Assembly (NCBI RefSeq): GCF_014898055.3
Contig: NW_023601104.1
Span: 70,787,106-70,851,105, forward strand
From: Talpa occidentalis
Taxonomy: Eukaryota; Chordata; Mammalia; Eulipotyphla; Talpidae
Reading direction: 5' to 3'
Length of the DNA stretch: 64,000 bases
Made by a program: the position numbers and the translations under genes. This document shows positions 1 to 11,673 of this stretch, piece by piece; positions within the stretch are counted from its first letter, which is position 1; each line of letters begins with the position of its first letter. The notes under the pieces are model-generated. The model worked only from the letters and a program-made list of their open reading frames with translations. It ran no database searches and had not been told where the DNA came from.

Positions 1-150
1 CCTTCTGCCTGCTCTGCTCCCTGCTCTGGCTCTGGTGAATTCTCTCACCCTCCCGTGCTTCTGACTGTACCCAGTGCATGTGTAAACAAAAAAAGCAAGC
101 AAATAAATAAACAAATAAATAAAACATGCCTCTATAAAAAAAAAATGTTA
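1..150 (+). mobile_element. 3' part of a young tRNA-derived SINE, cut by window edge
   Basis: The first ~95 bases match the 3' body of the SINE copies at 12967 and 19117 (CTGCTCTGCTCC, GAATTCTCTCACCCTCC, CTGACTGTACCCAGTGC), followed by an A-rich (AAAT)n tail. The head with the polymerase III boxes lies before the window. The tail carries the extra tag ACATGCCTCTAT at 124-135, which recurs only in the copy at 19117. Confidence 0.9.
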
Positions 151-399
151 AAAAAAAAAAAAAAAAAGGGAGAAAGACAGAGAGGGAGGGAGGGATGGGC
201 CCCTTTTCTGTACTTTAGCCCAGCTTATGTGCCAAGTATCACATGAAAGTGTGTTAGGGGTGGACTCAGTAAGCGAGGGACAGCGTACATAGCTAGATAG
301 ATTTAAACAAAAGAAGCCTAGTTCCAAAGCTCCACCAGCTCTTAATCATTATTCCAGTAGAACTGCAAACAAAAACTGTGCATCTTACTCACTGAAAAT

Positions 400-700
400 C
401 ACTAAGACACTGTAAGTAGTTTTAGGGCTTCCCTCCTTACCAAATTTTCTATTATTTTCTATTTATCCATCCTTTTCTTCTAATTCACTGACTGACCTTA
501 TCATATCCATTTGTTTTTTATTAATTATTATGCACTTGTCAGAAGAGTGCCATGATTAAAATAGATAATCTTTGCCCTCATAGTCTGCAGTTTAGAAAGA
601 AAAACAGATTAAGTAAATAATAATTAAATAATAGCACCAATACATATATTTAACTTTAAACTGTGCTATGCAGGAAAATTAGGTAGTGCTGAGAAAAATT
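400..700 (+). repeat. Possible old interspersed repeat, otherwise nothing seen
   Basis: AT-rich non-coding DNA. The stretch around 540-690 (ATAATCTTTGCCCTCATAG..., AGTAAATAATAATTAAATAATAG...) resembles a common ancient mammalian repeat ('...CCCTGCCCTCATGGAGCTTACA...'). The family is not assigned and this is recall-based. Confidence 0.3.
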
Positions 701-875
701 AGCAGGAGGTGTGACCCCCACCTCAAGTCAACGTTCTGCTTTACCTACCCCTGCAATTTCACACACGCTTCACCTTCTACCATTGTCTCTTCACCAAACA
801 GCAAACTCATTTTGCAAATATTCACATTATTCCAAATCACATAACTTCCTAATTCCTCCCGTCAACTTTGGCATC

Positions 876-1260
876 TGTATTATTTTACTATTGCTGCTAT
901 AACCAATTGCCACAAACATGGACATATAACACAAACCAAATGTATTGTCTTAAATTCCTGAAGGCAAGTCCACCATGGAGGCCCCTGGCTAAAGTGAAAG
1001 TGTCAGCTGGTGGGGGGCAGTCCTTTGAGAGCCCCAGGGAAGACATGTCATTGTCTTCTCCACTTTCTAGAGGCTGCTCCCTCCTAACCAGCAGTTCATC
1101 ACGCTAACCTCTACCTCTCTGGTCACACCTTCTCCGCACATTCCTCTGCTTTCCTCTTTTACTTATAAGGACTTTAATGCTTACAGTGAGCCCACCCAGG
1201 AAAAGCAGGATATTCAACCAGTCTTAATCACACCTGCACAGTCACCTTTGCCACATGCAC
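876..1260 (-). mobile_element. MaLR (MLT1-like) LTR remnant, antisense
   Basis: The segment begins with TATTGCTGCTATAACCAATT and GCCACAAACATGG and later has TCTAGAGGCTGCTCCCTCC and TTATAAGGACTTTAATG, in the same order as the reverse complement of MLT1-type LTRs. The same opening occurs at 63805 at the right end of the window. The element is heavily diverged and has no open frame of note. Confidence 0.6.
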
Positions 1261-1499
1261 TAACCTCCTCCTGTAGAGTAACTCATTCCCCTGACCCAGG
1301 GGATCAGGATGGACCCCTCCAGGCCATTATTCTCCCTGCCACAGCAGATCCATCCTGTCTCTGCTGCTTTGCCTAGTCTGTCTCCATCTACTCCTTTCAT
1401 CCTATTAACCACTGTCTCCTTCTCATTCTTTCCCCTCATAATACAACCATGTAACAATTCCAGTAACAATCAGCCAAACAGGAAGAAGTAGCTTAATGG

Positions 1500-2187
1500 G
1501 TCAGCCCCCAAGCCATGAGTTTTCCACTGGAGCATAACCTTGCTGCTTTTTTTCAGACAAAGCTTTTGTCTTGGATTTGATTTTCTAAAAAACCAAAACA
1601 GCACATTTCCTGGCTCAGTATGTGCCTACAAAACAATAGAGACTATCATTTTTTCCAGGTAACCTTTCTAAAGGAACAAGTTATACTCAAATTGTTTTTT
1701 ATATTGAAATAGATATTAGGAAGGTCAGTTAGAACACGTCAAAAGGAAATTCAGTTCCAAAAATCTATGCTAGAAATGGTTAGGGATGAGCACAAAGATG
1801 CACTGTTTTTTATAATCATGAAGAATAAAAGACAACCCACATATTCAAGATTACTGGATTGACTTATTGAATGTTTGGGTAGTAGTTCACTATATGACCT
1901 TTAAAATATTGTCTATATAAACTGACACAGAAATAGAGTATGATATCAATTTTCAGAACCTTTCAACATGGTTGGCTAATACATGATCATTATATATCTA
2001 TAACATTATATTATACAACTAAGATTTTTTTAATATTCTTTTGATATTATCTGTGATTTTCTAAATGATTTCACTATAACTTAGATTACCAAACAATAAG
2101 GAAGCAGAGCTATTGAAAAATAGAATTTACTGATGAGAACATACAAGTATTTAAAAATTTAAAATAATAGCAATATTAACCAGAATG
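1500..2187. other. Unassigned AT-rich intergenic DNA
   Basis: I see no gene, RNA gene or clear repeat here. The sequence is AT-rich with short homopolymers and stop codons in all frames. Confidence 0.5.
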
Positions 2188-2202
2188 CATTTAACTATTT
2201 TG

Positions 2203-2449
2203 TTTTTTGGCTTTTTTTAAAGATTTATTTATGCAAGCACTGGGGTACAGGCCAGAGGCACAGGAGGGTGAGAGAATTCACCAGAGACAGAGAATTCACC
2301 AGAGCAGAACCGAAGTACACTGCTAAGGGGAGCAGCAGGCAAAACAGGCAAGGTCTGCCTCGCCATGTGGGAACTGAACTGGTGCTGCAGAGGCTGCAGA
2401 CAGCTTCACAGCGCTGTGCTCAACCCGCTGAGCCACTGGGTAGGCCTCA
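2203..2449 (-). mobile_element. tRNA-derived SINE, minus strand, with target-site duplication
   Basis: Read on the minus strand it starts at the tRNA-like head (GGCCTACCCAGTGGCTCAG...) and ends in an AAATAAATCTTT tail. It belongs to the same family as the other copies here but is more diverged. The 15-bp direct repeat CATTTAACTATTTTG flanks it at 2188-2202 and 2450-2464, which proves insertion by target-primed reverse transcription. Confidence 0.9.
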
Positions 2450-2527
2450 CATTTAACTATTTTGGTTGCAAAGTATATTCTCATGCAAATTCCCAGATGC
2501 ATAATAATGCTGGTCTTCACAAAACTA

Positions 2528-2680
2528 GCTCCTTATCATTTAAGGTTCAGCTCAAATGTCACCTACACAAAAAAGCCTTCACCACCTATTTCAAACAATT
2601 TCATCTACTAATCCTTGGCCCAATTGAAGTTTTCATCATAGTATTTATCTGAAATTAATTTTTCCATTAAGTTCTTTGTT
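2528..2680 (+). mobile_element. L2-like LINE 3' end remnant
   Basis: TTCAGCTCAAATGTCACCTAC followed by AAGCCTTCACCACC resembles the L2 3' end consensus (CAGCTCAAATGTCACCTCCTC...GCCTTCCCTGACC). It is short and diverged. A CA/CG-rich simple stretch (about 2695-2720) follows. Confidence 0.5.
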
Positions 2681-2939
2681 TATGGTATGTTTTTACACGC
2701 ACGCACACACGCACGCACCCCTTATACCGTCCCTAAAATGTAAAGCATATATGAGCCAGGCTAATTTTTTGCCATTTTCACCAACTCCTAAAACATGCCT
2801 TGTAGACAGGAGGTACTCAACTCAACTATTCTTTGCTTAATATTATAATTAGCCATTAATTTTGAAAAAAAAATTAACTATTACAACACATGGATACATG
2901 TGTTCATAATATTCATAATATTCAGTTCCTGACCATGAT

Positions 2940-4385
2940 TCTAGGTTTTTTTCTTTTTAAAATTTCACTTTTTAAAAAAAATTTCATTTCATTTTTTAAA
3001 ATTCCATTGTCATTACATACAGTGAAATGCACAGATGTTGTTCGATTAACTGGGATAATTACATAAATTCATTCTGCCCCCAACATGATATAGAGCTTGT
3101 CAACCTCCCTAGAAAGTTTACTTTGCCTCTTTCAGTCATTTGTACAGAAGCAATTACTGTTCTGATTTCTATCACTATAGATTTGTCCTCCCTGTTCTTG
3201 AACTTACATAAAATAAATAATACAGTACAGTGCTCTTTTTCTGTCTGGGCTTCTTTCACTTAACAGTGTATATCTAAGACTTTCCCATTTGTCATATTTC
3301 ACAATAGTTCAGATCCATTCTCCTTGGTGTGCAGTATTCCATTGTGTGAATCTCTTTTCTATTTCATTTTCCTATTCTCCTTTCATGGAAATGTAGTTTA
3401 TTCCAAGTTTGAAGATATGATAAATGAAGCTGGTATCAACATTTTTAATCAAGTCTCTTTTGTGAGCATACATCTCTTGATTAAATATCCAGGAGCAGAA
3501 TTATTGGATCATAAAGTAGTCTATGACATATATTTAATTAAAAAGACTGTCAAGCTATTTTTCCAAAATGAAATACAGTTTTACATTCCAGATATTCCAC
3601 TTTCTCACCAAAATTTGATGCTAGCAGTCTCTTTAATTTTGGCATTTCTGGTAGGTGTGATATGGCCTTTCACTGATTGTTGTTGTTGTTGTTGCTTTTT
3701 GTTAAGTCTATTTATACTTTCATTGGCTCACTGGGGTTTAAAATTGCATTTTCCTGATGATAAATGATGTTGAGCACCCTTCTTTCCTATGGTAGTTGTC
3801 TTTATTTACATCTTCTTAGTGTAATGACCATTCAAATCTTTTGTCCATTTTTATGTGGATTGTGTAAATTTTAATTTCTTAGTTATAGAAGGTCTTTGTT
3901 ATATTGTTTATAAATTCTTTGTCATATACATGAATTAGATATATCTCCCAACCTGTGATCTGCCAGTTCATTTTTTAAATCATGTCTATTGGTGAACTGA
4001 GGTTTTAAGTCCAATTTATCCATTTTTTTCTCCTATAGCTAATACTTTGTGTATCCTGCTAAGAAATCTTTGTGTATCCCCAAGTCAGAAATACATTCTC
4101 CTATTTTGAATAGGAGTATTTATGTATAAGATAGAAAGTGATACTCATTTTTCTCAGATAGTTATCCAGCTCTTCCACCCAATGTTGAAAAACCATCACT
4201 GTATTGAATTGTTATGGCGTCTTTGTTGAAAATCATTTGACTATGAAAATGAGACTCTATATAGGCTCTGTATTTTACTTTCCTTTTAGATCCATTTGTC
4301 TCTCCATAACCTAATATCATGTTGTCTTGATTATAGTAATTTATAGTTAATCTTAGAAATCAGGATATGTCATTCCTCCAATTCA
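2940..4385 (-). mobile_element. Old L1 (L1M-type) 3' UTR and ORF2 C-terminal part, antisense
   Basis: The + strand reads as antisense L1: the T-rich left end, GAAATGCACAGATGTTG, GGGCTTCTTTCACTTAACAG, CAGTATTCCATTGTGTGAAT and TTATTGGATCATAAAGTAGT are all recognisable antisense L1 3' UTR and ORF2 phrases. A TTG microsatellite lies at about 3680-3696. No frame is intact. The right end merges with the CACYBP pseudogene near 4385. Confidence 0.8.
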
Positions 4386-5215
4386 ATTCTTTATTTTTCA
4401 TGCAAAAGCTGAGGTTTTATCATCTGGGCAGCTCACCAACAGTTCCTTTTTGGAAACATCAATATTTCCACATCACAGTTCCCAAAAGGACTTCAAAGTC
4501 TCAAAAGCCTGTGTCTCTTCTGGCTTGTTTCTCTCTTGATTCCACCCAGACTTTATTAATGGGTCACTTCATAGCAGCATCTCCATCTATAAATTTCCTT
4601 TAGAACTTTCATTAGTCCCTCACTAGAATCTGTTTCAGTGTCCTAGGAGGGCTTTACTCTTTCAACCTGAGTCAGAGATTCCCTCTGCCTGTTTTCTACC
4701 AGAGAACTGTAATCAGCCTTGCCTTTGTTTTGAACTGCCTCCTCCAGAGATGGGTTTCAATGATGGAGTAACTCTTTCCATTCAATTTAGATTCTGTACC
4801 AAAATATTAAATGACCTTTCTGTGAAATGCACCTTCATATTTTCAAGGAGAACTTGATGAACTCCAGTTAAGGTATTATGGATTTTCATTAACTTTTCTG
4901 ACTTGATCCTATCTATAATTACCAACATTCACTGTGGATCTAGTTATAATGGGAGGAACCAGAGCAGCTGACTTTTCATTGGCATAAAGTTCTACCTTCC
5001 TCTCAGATTTCTGCTGCATCTTGTTCTTGATTTCTTTCTCAATCTTGAATTTTTCAGCTATAAGGGTACCACATACTCTCTTTCTAGTGACCTTTACCTG
5101 CAGCACCTTGGCCTCATCTAGATCTTTCCAAAGCTGAAGCCATGGTAAGACTGGGTTCAGCTGCCCAGGTATCCTGTAGAACAGGAAACTCCATACCCGT
5201 GTACCACAATGAGCA
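4386..5215 (-). pseudogene. CACYBP: Processed pseudogene of calcyclin-binding protein (CACYBP/SIP)
   Basis: CACYBP is an adaptor of the Siah-1 / beta-catenin ubiquitination route that also binds S100 proteins. On the minus strand the former start codon is at 5143-5141 (ATGGCTTCA), but a frameshift brings a stop within ten codons. From 5106 an open 65-codon stretch reads [21 protein letters not shown] and NEKSAA, clearly the CACYBP N-terminal Siah-binding region, and breaks at the NYG position (NYR then stop). Further on, VHFTERSF and, in another frame, WVESREKQA near the C-terminus are visible, ending at the former stop at 4503-4501. The remnant is about 643 bases against about 687 for the intact coding region, so pieces are missing. 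There are no introns across several parental exons. A polyadenylation-type AATAAA lies on the minus strand at 4395-4390. It abuts an old antisense L1. I read it as a retrocopy, non-functional; the family assignment is from memory of the parental protein. Confidence 0.87.
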
Positions 5216-5740
5216 CGACTGTCTCTGCCTCAATTACAGCTTCTGCTCTTTTTTTTTTTTTAAGGATTATTTATAGTTTCTATTTTTTGTGTCCATTTAA
5301 TAAGTTGTATCTTTCAAGGAATTTGCATTCCCCTAGATTCTCTCCAGTCCTAGATTTTGAGAAGTGGAATTGCCTAGTATTTGTCATTAATTAGAAAGAT
5401 GACCACAATGGTAGCTACAATTCCATATACCTTTTGTAATTTGAGTTTTCCACTACTCGCACAAAGCTCTCCTTAAATTGTTCTGGCCCTCTAATTTGAT
5501 TTTACCAAAAGAAAGCTGAAGTGAAGACATATGGCTTTCAGAGATTTTGTAACTCCTAGAACACTCCTTCTTTGGATGCTGCCCTTGAGAATACCATGTT
5601 ATAAAGAAGCACAAGCTAGTCAGGTGGGGAAGTCACATACAGGAAGAAGAATCAGGGTGCCCAGCTGCAGCTTCAGTTGAGCCTAGTTTTGAACCAGTCT
5701 GCCAACTAATGTAGTGACATTTCAATAGATACGTGTTTGC
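5216..5740. other. Unassigned region with an internal T-run
   Basis: A T-run at about 5249-5262 may be the tail of an antisense retroelement, but I could not assign the sequence to its right. No coding evidence. Confidence 0.35.
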
Positions 5741-6110
5741 CCAACAAAGTTACATTTCCCAGCCTCCCTTGCATGCAGTAACCACATGGATAAGGAACAT
5801 GAGAAGAATTAAGAATGTGTCATTTCTTGGTCTAGACTTTAGGGCATTGAACCTACTCTCTAGCTTCAACCATGCAAAGACAAAGACAACATCCTAGAAA
5901 AAGTGGAGGAATCAGATGAAAACAACGTCATTTCCTGAATGATTACGTGGAACAGACCTTCCCACCAGATAGACTCACTAGATTACAGCAGAGGTTCTAT
6001 AGATAAACTTCTAGAGATAAACTTCTGGGCTCCTTAAGCTACGGTTTTATTTGGGTTTTGTTGTAGTACTTTAGCCTTTAGCCTAATTAATATACCCCCT
6101 TGTCTTAGTT
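5740..6110 (+). repeat. Old medium-reiterated repeat, family unassigned
   Basis: TTACATTTCCCAGCCTCCCT followed by TGCATGCAGTAACCACATGG and, at the far end, GATAAACTTCT...TTTTATTTGGG resembles a widespread mammalian repeat (CCCAGCCTCCCTTGCAGCTAGG...AATAAACTTCT). A related but more degraded copy seems present at 14190-14420. A short tandem duplication of AGATAAACTTCT lies near 6001-6028. Confidence 0.45.
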
Positions 6111-6119
6111 TTAAATAAT

Positions 6120-7560
6120 GCTTGAAGTCAAATGTTTGAAGGCTGTTATTCTTTTCATGAAGGGGAAGTGTTAAGAACATTTTTTTTTAATGATTAGGGT
6201 TATTCTCCTACAGGAAAAATGTCTTGATGTGACCGAATGCAATAAATCTAAAATAGTATTGTGCAAAAAAAAAAGTTCCTATAATTTATTAGAAATTGTG
6301 ATGTATTCAAGACTACAAAAAAATTTCTGCAATTCTGACTTCATTTGAAAAGTATTTCAAGAGCACCCAAAATATTCAATCTACTATTGGACTAAGATTA
6401 GTAGCTCATATTAGGTGTACTTTTTTAAGTGTTCAGACTTAATTCTTGAACAAATGAGGTGAGATTCCTGTTTCAACTTAGATAGTCAATATGTTTAATT
6501 TATTAAAGTACATGAAGCAATTAGTTTTACCAGATTTGATACTAGTCAACAGCATAAGACATTCTTTTTTGTTGTCTATTCATAACCTTGGATGTCAATG
6601 GAATATATTATCCCTATTGTTTTCAGCACAATGGAACTCATGTGAGGATTAAATAATGGAAACACAAGATTAGGAAGCCAATTTTTATGGGAGAGAATTA
6701 AGCATAAATGCCTAATTTAAATATTCATTTTTTTTTAAATTCTCTCTGAAATTTCTCTCCTTTAGAACAATCCTAAAGTAGCAGGAATTTTGGTAAACTT
6801 GTTTCAAGCTTTGAGCAGATGTGGAACAAGGCAAAATGTGACCTGATGTAACCAGAATCTGAAAAAAATCACAGAAACTTACTATTTCACACTAGTTTGC
6901 CAAAATTCATACTGGATGACTCATTAGAAGTTTATAAAATAAAAATGGATAAAATATGCATAAAGTCGTACACAAGTATGTTGTTTTCTCATGTTTATGG
7001 TTGTTGCAAGATTTGTGTTAAAACTAATAACAAGCCTGAGAGAATAACCATTTAATTCAAAAATAAAATGAAAACAAGCTCAGTTGTACATTTCTTCATA
7101 TTTATATGAATAGATTCTTGATGTTTTAAGGCCTGTTTTTGGCATTCTAAGATTGTTAAGTATGGCAAATAAGAGACAAGGAAACGTGCCAATACCACCA
7201 GCTCTAGGACACCAAGAATATTAAAATCCTTGTACAAGGGGGAAGATAATTTGGATGATTATTGACTAATAATCAGGTGATCTCTCTTTAGAATGGTGTT
7301 GTGAGGGAAAGCATGGGTGGCACAGAGACCAAAGGTTTTCTTCATCTATGAAAATGAACTGGAGCCCCTTCAGGAATATGATCTCGTACCAGCCCTTTCC
7401 AATTTAGCTATATGGTGTGATTGAGATATTTAAACAAGTGCATATTTGGAGCTGAACAAATTAACACTGGTCCCCATGCCAGATTCAGTTAGTTGATTCC
7501 TAGATTCTTAATGCATTTTTCTCCCTGACATCTGGCAATTAGCAAACAAGGTTCTACTCT
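6120..7560. other. Unassigned AT-rich intergenic DNA
   Basis: No recognisable gene or repeat. Many short A and T runs; all reading frames are short. Confidence 0.45.
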
Positions 7561-7574
7561 TACAAGGATTTACC

Positions 7575-7845
7575 TCAAACATTCTTTATTTAAGAAAATT
7601 GTATTGGTTTATCATTGGTTTACAATTCTATAGATATGGGAGCGGGGTACATCTTTGCCTCTGTATGCATAAGCCTTACCTCACCCACCACCAAACTCCT
7701 TATCAGGCTGATGCCTTCTGCCGTTCCCACCTACCTCCAGACCCCTCCTCCTCTAGTAAACACTGTATTTTTCACTGTCTAAGAGATTTTTGTTGGGATT
7801 TGTTAGTTTGTTTGCCTTGTTTCTTACATTCCACATATGAGTAAA
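7575..7845 (-). mobile_element. L1 3' UTR fragment, antisense
   Basis: TTGTATTGGTTTATC..., the CT-rich centre, and TTTCTTACATTCCACATATGAGT match the antisense 3' UTR/ORF2-end pattern also seen at 23100-23400 and 39860-40160 in this window. Confidence 0.6.
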
Positions 7846-7849
7846 ACCA

Positions 7850-8575
7850 CCCTTACCTCAAAATGTAACTATTTCAGATTACTTAATAAAGGGTCAGATG
7901 ATAACTTTATTATAAAGAAACTTGGCAAGTACCACTTCAACCAACTGACCAAAATCAACATCACCAACAATCAGATGAACTGGTGTCCTCTGACACCACA
8001 CACTGAGAAGGAACAGTCCTAACAGAGTATTCCCACCAAACAGTATAATCTGAATCTGGTCCTAAGGAAACATCAGACAAGCCTAATGTGAGGAGCATTT
8101 TATGAAAGCCTGGCCTATATTCTTCAAGAATCACATCTTAAAAGACAACAAAGCTAAAGAAATGTCCAAACTGAAGGGAGTTTACAAGGATATAATGACT
8201 AAAGGAAATGCCTAATTTTTGGTTACCTCCTCTATTGAGGGGGAAATTGCTATGAAGAAATTTGAATATGAACTGAACATTACAACATGGTATTATAAAG
8301 ACGTTGTATTTCCTGAAGGTAGTATTTGTACTATACAGGAGCAGGTATTCATGCTTAGGAAATACATACTTGTTTAGGAATAATGGAATATAATATCTGC
8401 AATATAGTCCCAAAAGTTTTAGGAAATTCTATGTATTTATAAAAAGAAAACGCTTGATAAAGCAAATTTGGCCACAGGCTAAATATTGGTGAATCTGGCT
8501 AGAGAATTTATAGGATTTCTTTGTACCATTCTTATAACTTCTTTAAATATGAAGTTGTTTGAAATTTAATTTTTT
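7850..8575 (+). mobile_element. Old L1M-type 3' UTR, sense
   Basis: Phrases such as GGAAACATCAGACAAGCC, TTTGAATATGAACTG, TAGGAAATACATACTTGTTT and TTGGTGAATCTGG...TTCTTTGTACCATTCTTATAAC follow the order of an old L1 3' UTR that I recall. Non-coding. Confidence 0.5.
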
Positions 8576-8577
8576 AA

Positions 8578-8680
8578 TTCAAAATAAGGGGGTTGCAATT
8601 GTATGGGGAATATAAAAATAAAATTTATTTAAAAAAATAAAATAAAGCCAATCTTCAAAAAAAAAAAAAAAAAAAAACCT
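8578..8680 (+). mobile_element. Short 3' end of a younger L1 with double A-tail
   Basis: AATAAGGGGGTTGCAATTGT and GGGGAATATAAAAATAAAAT are the exact 3' terminus of the young L1 family seen in full at 43.8 kb. An A-rich stretch, AATAAAGCCAATCTTC and then a pure A-run (about 8660-8679) follow. The insertion boundaries are unclear. Confidence 0.65.
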
Positions 8681-8689
8681 GTTACCTTA

Positions 8690-9600
8690 AATTCCTCTCC
8701 AGGCATTGAATCTGCTGGCTTGAGACTTTTCTTGAGGTTTTTTGCTCCTGTTTGCGACATGCTCTTCTCTCTCCAGTTTTTATAGCTTGTCAAGGGGCCT
8801 TCCAGGCTGCTGCTTGTGCAACTGTTCAGGGGTCTGGAGAACTGATACCGGAAGGCTGATAAGTAGACAGGAACCAGGGCAGTAGGTCACTAAAGGGTCA
8901 AATCCAGTGAGTGTCAAGGATTCACATTTCCTAACGCACTACTGGTACCTGTTCTGTGGTAAGGGGTCCCACAGGGTCCCTGCCCCTAGACAACTCCTAG
9001 ACCAAAAACCTCTCAGGTAGTCGTGCCAGCCTGCACTTCTAGGCAGTGTTTGATCCTGAGAGTCAAGCTGGGTATGAATTCGCTTTCAGTCCAGAGCCTT
9101 ACTTGGGGGTAAAACCCAGGTGCAAAACTCTGGCTCGTGAGAGCACTCAGTCCTGTTTGTTCCAGCCCTGAGTGGAGGTCAGGCAGGTGTTGCAAATACC
9201 ATACATAGCCTCTACCATGAGGAGACACAGGCAATGGACCTGGTCTCTCCTGTTCTGGGCCCAGCTGTTCTAGATTGGGAGTCTCCGACTCAAGTCAGTG
9301 ACCCTGCTCCTTTAGTTCTCCTGTAGTGCATGCACTGCCCTGGACCCCAGCTCAGCCCACCCCTTACCCAGCACAATGCTGGGTATCCAAGGTTTCCAAT
9401 GTGTTTGTGTCCTGAGTCGACCTCTGTGGGGAGCCCCACAGAACAACCACCCTGTCCAAATCCGGTGAAAATTTTTTCTGATGCCTCCCACCAGACCATT
9501 GCTCCGGAGGTGTGCTGCAGCTGTTCATTTGTCTTTTTTTTGGGCGGGGGGGGGGGTGGTCATTGGCTTTACTCAGCTGAATTTAGTTGTGAAATAGAAA
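8690..9600. other. GC-richer unassigned block ending in a G-run
   Basis: About 850 bases noticeably richer in G+C than the surroundings, with no convincing coding frame. At 9536-9560 lies a T-run followed by a near-pure G-run. It may be an old L1 5' UTR or LTR internal piece; I cannot assign it. Confidence 0.35.
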
Positions 9601-9609
9601 GAAGTCGAG

Positions 9610-10125
9610 CCCAGCATCCCACTCAGCTGCCACCTGGCAGGATTCTACATTTTAAACTGCTTAAACTTAACTCCTTTAAAACATGTAAAATATGAAGGTA
9701 TTAAGACTTGAAAGATAAGAAAGTTATCACCATTTCAATACCCACTAATGTTAATAATGTTGATGAGTTCTAGAAATAAAAAAAAAAAATTATCTCTTAG
9801 TTAACTAAGAATGCAGCTCCCTAGAGCTATTCGTCAGACAGGCAGTTGTAAGTACTCATGTATGTGTTCAAAATATATATTTTTCAGAGCGCTTTTCTTT
9901 CACAGGAGTTCCATTGAAGAATGAAGTCATTTTGAGTGGACACTGAACTAACTGACATCCTGAAAGCTCATCTTTGAATAGCATGGGTCTGTACTACATA
10001 CTGTGTGCTCCAAATTCAGAGATCCAGGAACTTAAATAAAAGACCAAAGATTATCACTGGGAGGTACAACTGAGTGCAAGACATTCATGGGTTGTGATTC
10101 ATCATACATTCCTATCACAGCCAAG
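9610..10125. other. Unassigned AT-rich DNA
   Basis: No gene or clear repeat. An A-run lies at 9778-9790. Confidence 0.4.
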
Positions 10126-10129
10126 TGGA

Positions 10130-10260
10130 CTATGTGGCTCTATACCCAGAGTGCCTATGTGAATCCTGGCTCTGTAACTCCTTGCTATGAATTCAATCTC
10201 TGTCTTAGTTTCACATCTATAAAGTGAGAATTTAATTTTACCAATCTCAAAGAGTAGAAA
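10130..10260 (+). mobile_element. MIR SINE remnant
   Basis: TCCTGGCTCTGTAACTCC...TCTGTCTTAGTTTCACATCT...AAAGTGAGAATTTAATTTTACC matches the core and 3' part of MIR (TCCTGGCTCTGCCACTTAC...CAGTTTCCTCATCTGTAAAATG). Confidence 0.75.
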
Positions 10261-10680
10261 GGAATATATTAGTATATGCCAAAAATATAGTATTACTATA
10301 TTGCTAGTCATCATTATCATTATTACTACTACCAGTAATACTAATATTTTACAATTGCTATTATTTTTTCACTCCCCTTCCTAACAATATCTGAAGTTTC
10401 CTCCCTCAGCCCATCCCCCATTTAAGTCCTGTGTTTCCATGGACAGCTGGAGGAAAGCCCAGTTGGTTTAAACTCATTAGCATATTTTGCTTAATCCAGC
10501 CAGTGAGAAACCTGGTCCTTGTGCAGGAAATGCAGAAACATGTGCTTTTCTCCCTCCCAGGTTAGGCAGCAAAAGAAGTGAAGCTGTCCTCCACTGTGGC
10601 TGTGAATGGCCTGAAGCTGCCAGGAACCCACTTGTAGAGCCTAAGTTTAGTGCTTATCCAGTTATAGGAGACCCCAAATA

Positions 10681-10718
10681 TAAATTCTAATGGCAACATT
10701 AAATTCTAATGGCAACAT
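10681..10718. repeat. Perfect 19-bp tandem duplication
   Basis: TAAATTCTAATGGCAACAT occurs twice head to tail with no mismatch, a simple local duplication. Confidence 0.95.
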
Positions 10719-10971
10719 TTGGATTAGCCAAACCCAAGACAAATTTACTTGGAATATTCAGTTATATAACTACAAATCCCTTTTAGCTTAAGCTCTTTTA
10801 GGTCCAGTTTTGTTCCTCAAATATTTGATATATTCATAACTACTTTATATAGAGATGTTATTCATGCATTTTTATTTAGAAGACTAAAAGTTACTATTTA
10901 ATGAGGATTCTTTCGGAGTCTACACATAAAAAGGGCTTTAGTGATTTGGATCTAGTTTTTAACTACATGCC

Positions 10972-11320
10972 TTAGTCCATTCAGGCCGCTATGACAGAAT
11001 GCTATAAACTTATAATGGACAAGTTTATTTCTCATGGTTCTGAAGACTGAGAAGTCCAAGATCAAAGCAAGGTTCAGTGTCTGGTAAAAGCCTGCATCTT
11101 GGTTCATAGATTATTATCTTCTCACTGTCTCCTCACCTGATAGAGGGACAAGGGAGTTCTATGGGATCTCATCTCTAAGAATCAAAGTCCTGAGGGCTCT
11201 CCCCCATGATCTAATCACCTCCTAAAGCATCACCTCCTAAATGCCCCACCTTGTAATACCATCACATTGCATTTCAACATATGAATCTGGGAATGACACA
11301 AACATTCAGTCTATAAGGAA
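10972..11320 (-). mobile_element. MaLR (MST/THE1/MLT1-like) LTR, antisense
   Basis: CCTTAGTCCATTCAGGCCGC, TTCTCATGGTTCTGAAGACT, CTCTCCCCCATGATCTAATC and ATTTCAACATATGAATCTGG are in the order of the reverse complement of a MaLR LTR, ending in ACACAAACATTCAGTCTATA, the reversed LTR start. The LTR is nearly full length, alone and without internal sequence. Confidence 0.85.
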
Positions 11321-11673
11321 GGTCTCCAGCCTTCCTCAGCTTTGCAGACTTGTTCAGCAAGGCAGCTCTAGACATACTATCTCAAATGCCACACAGCATA
11401 AGCACAGTTTTCCAAGACTTCCCCATTGCTCATTCAAGCATGTGTCAGTTCTCTTTCAGGCACAAGTAATGGAAATCCATCCCAGATTAATTTAAACTAA
11501 AAAGGGAAAGTCTTCGCTCATCCAGGAACCCCAGGGCTATGTCAAGAACAGAGAGATATAGGGCTCAAATGATGTGATCAGGAGTTTGTTTTACTCTGTG
11601 AATTTCAACTGTTTTTCTGTAACCTAATGGTAAAAATTCTAGAAGCAGGCTGCCAGATTAAAAACCTGTATCT

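Noticed and set aside
3324..3767. 147-codon + strand frame
   Set aside because: It lies in antisense L1 sequence; apparent hydrophobic and Cys runs come from T-rich and TTG-repeat DNA.
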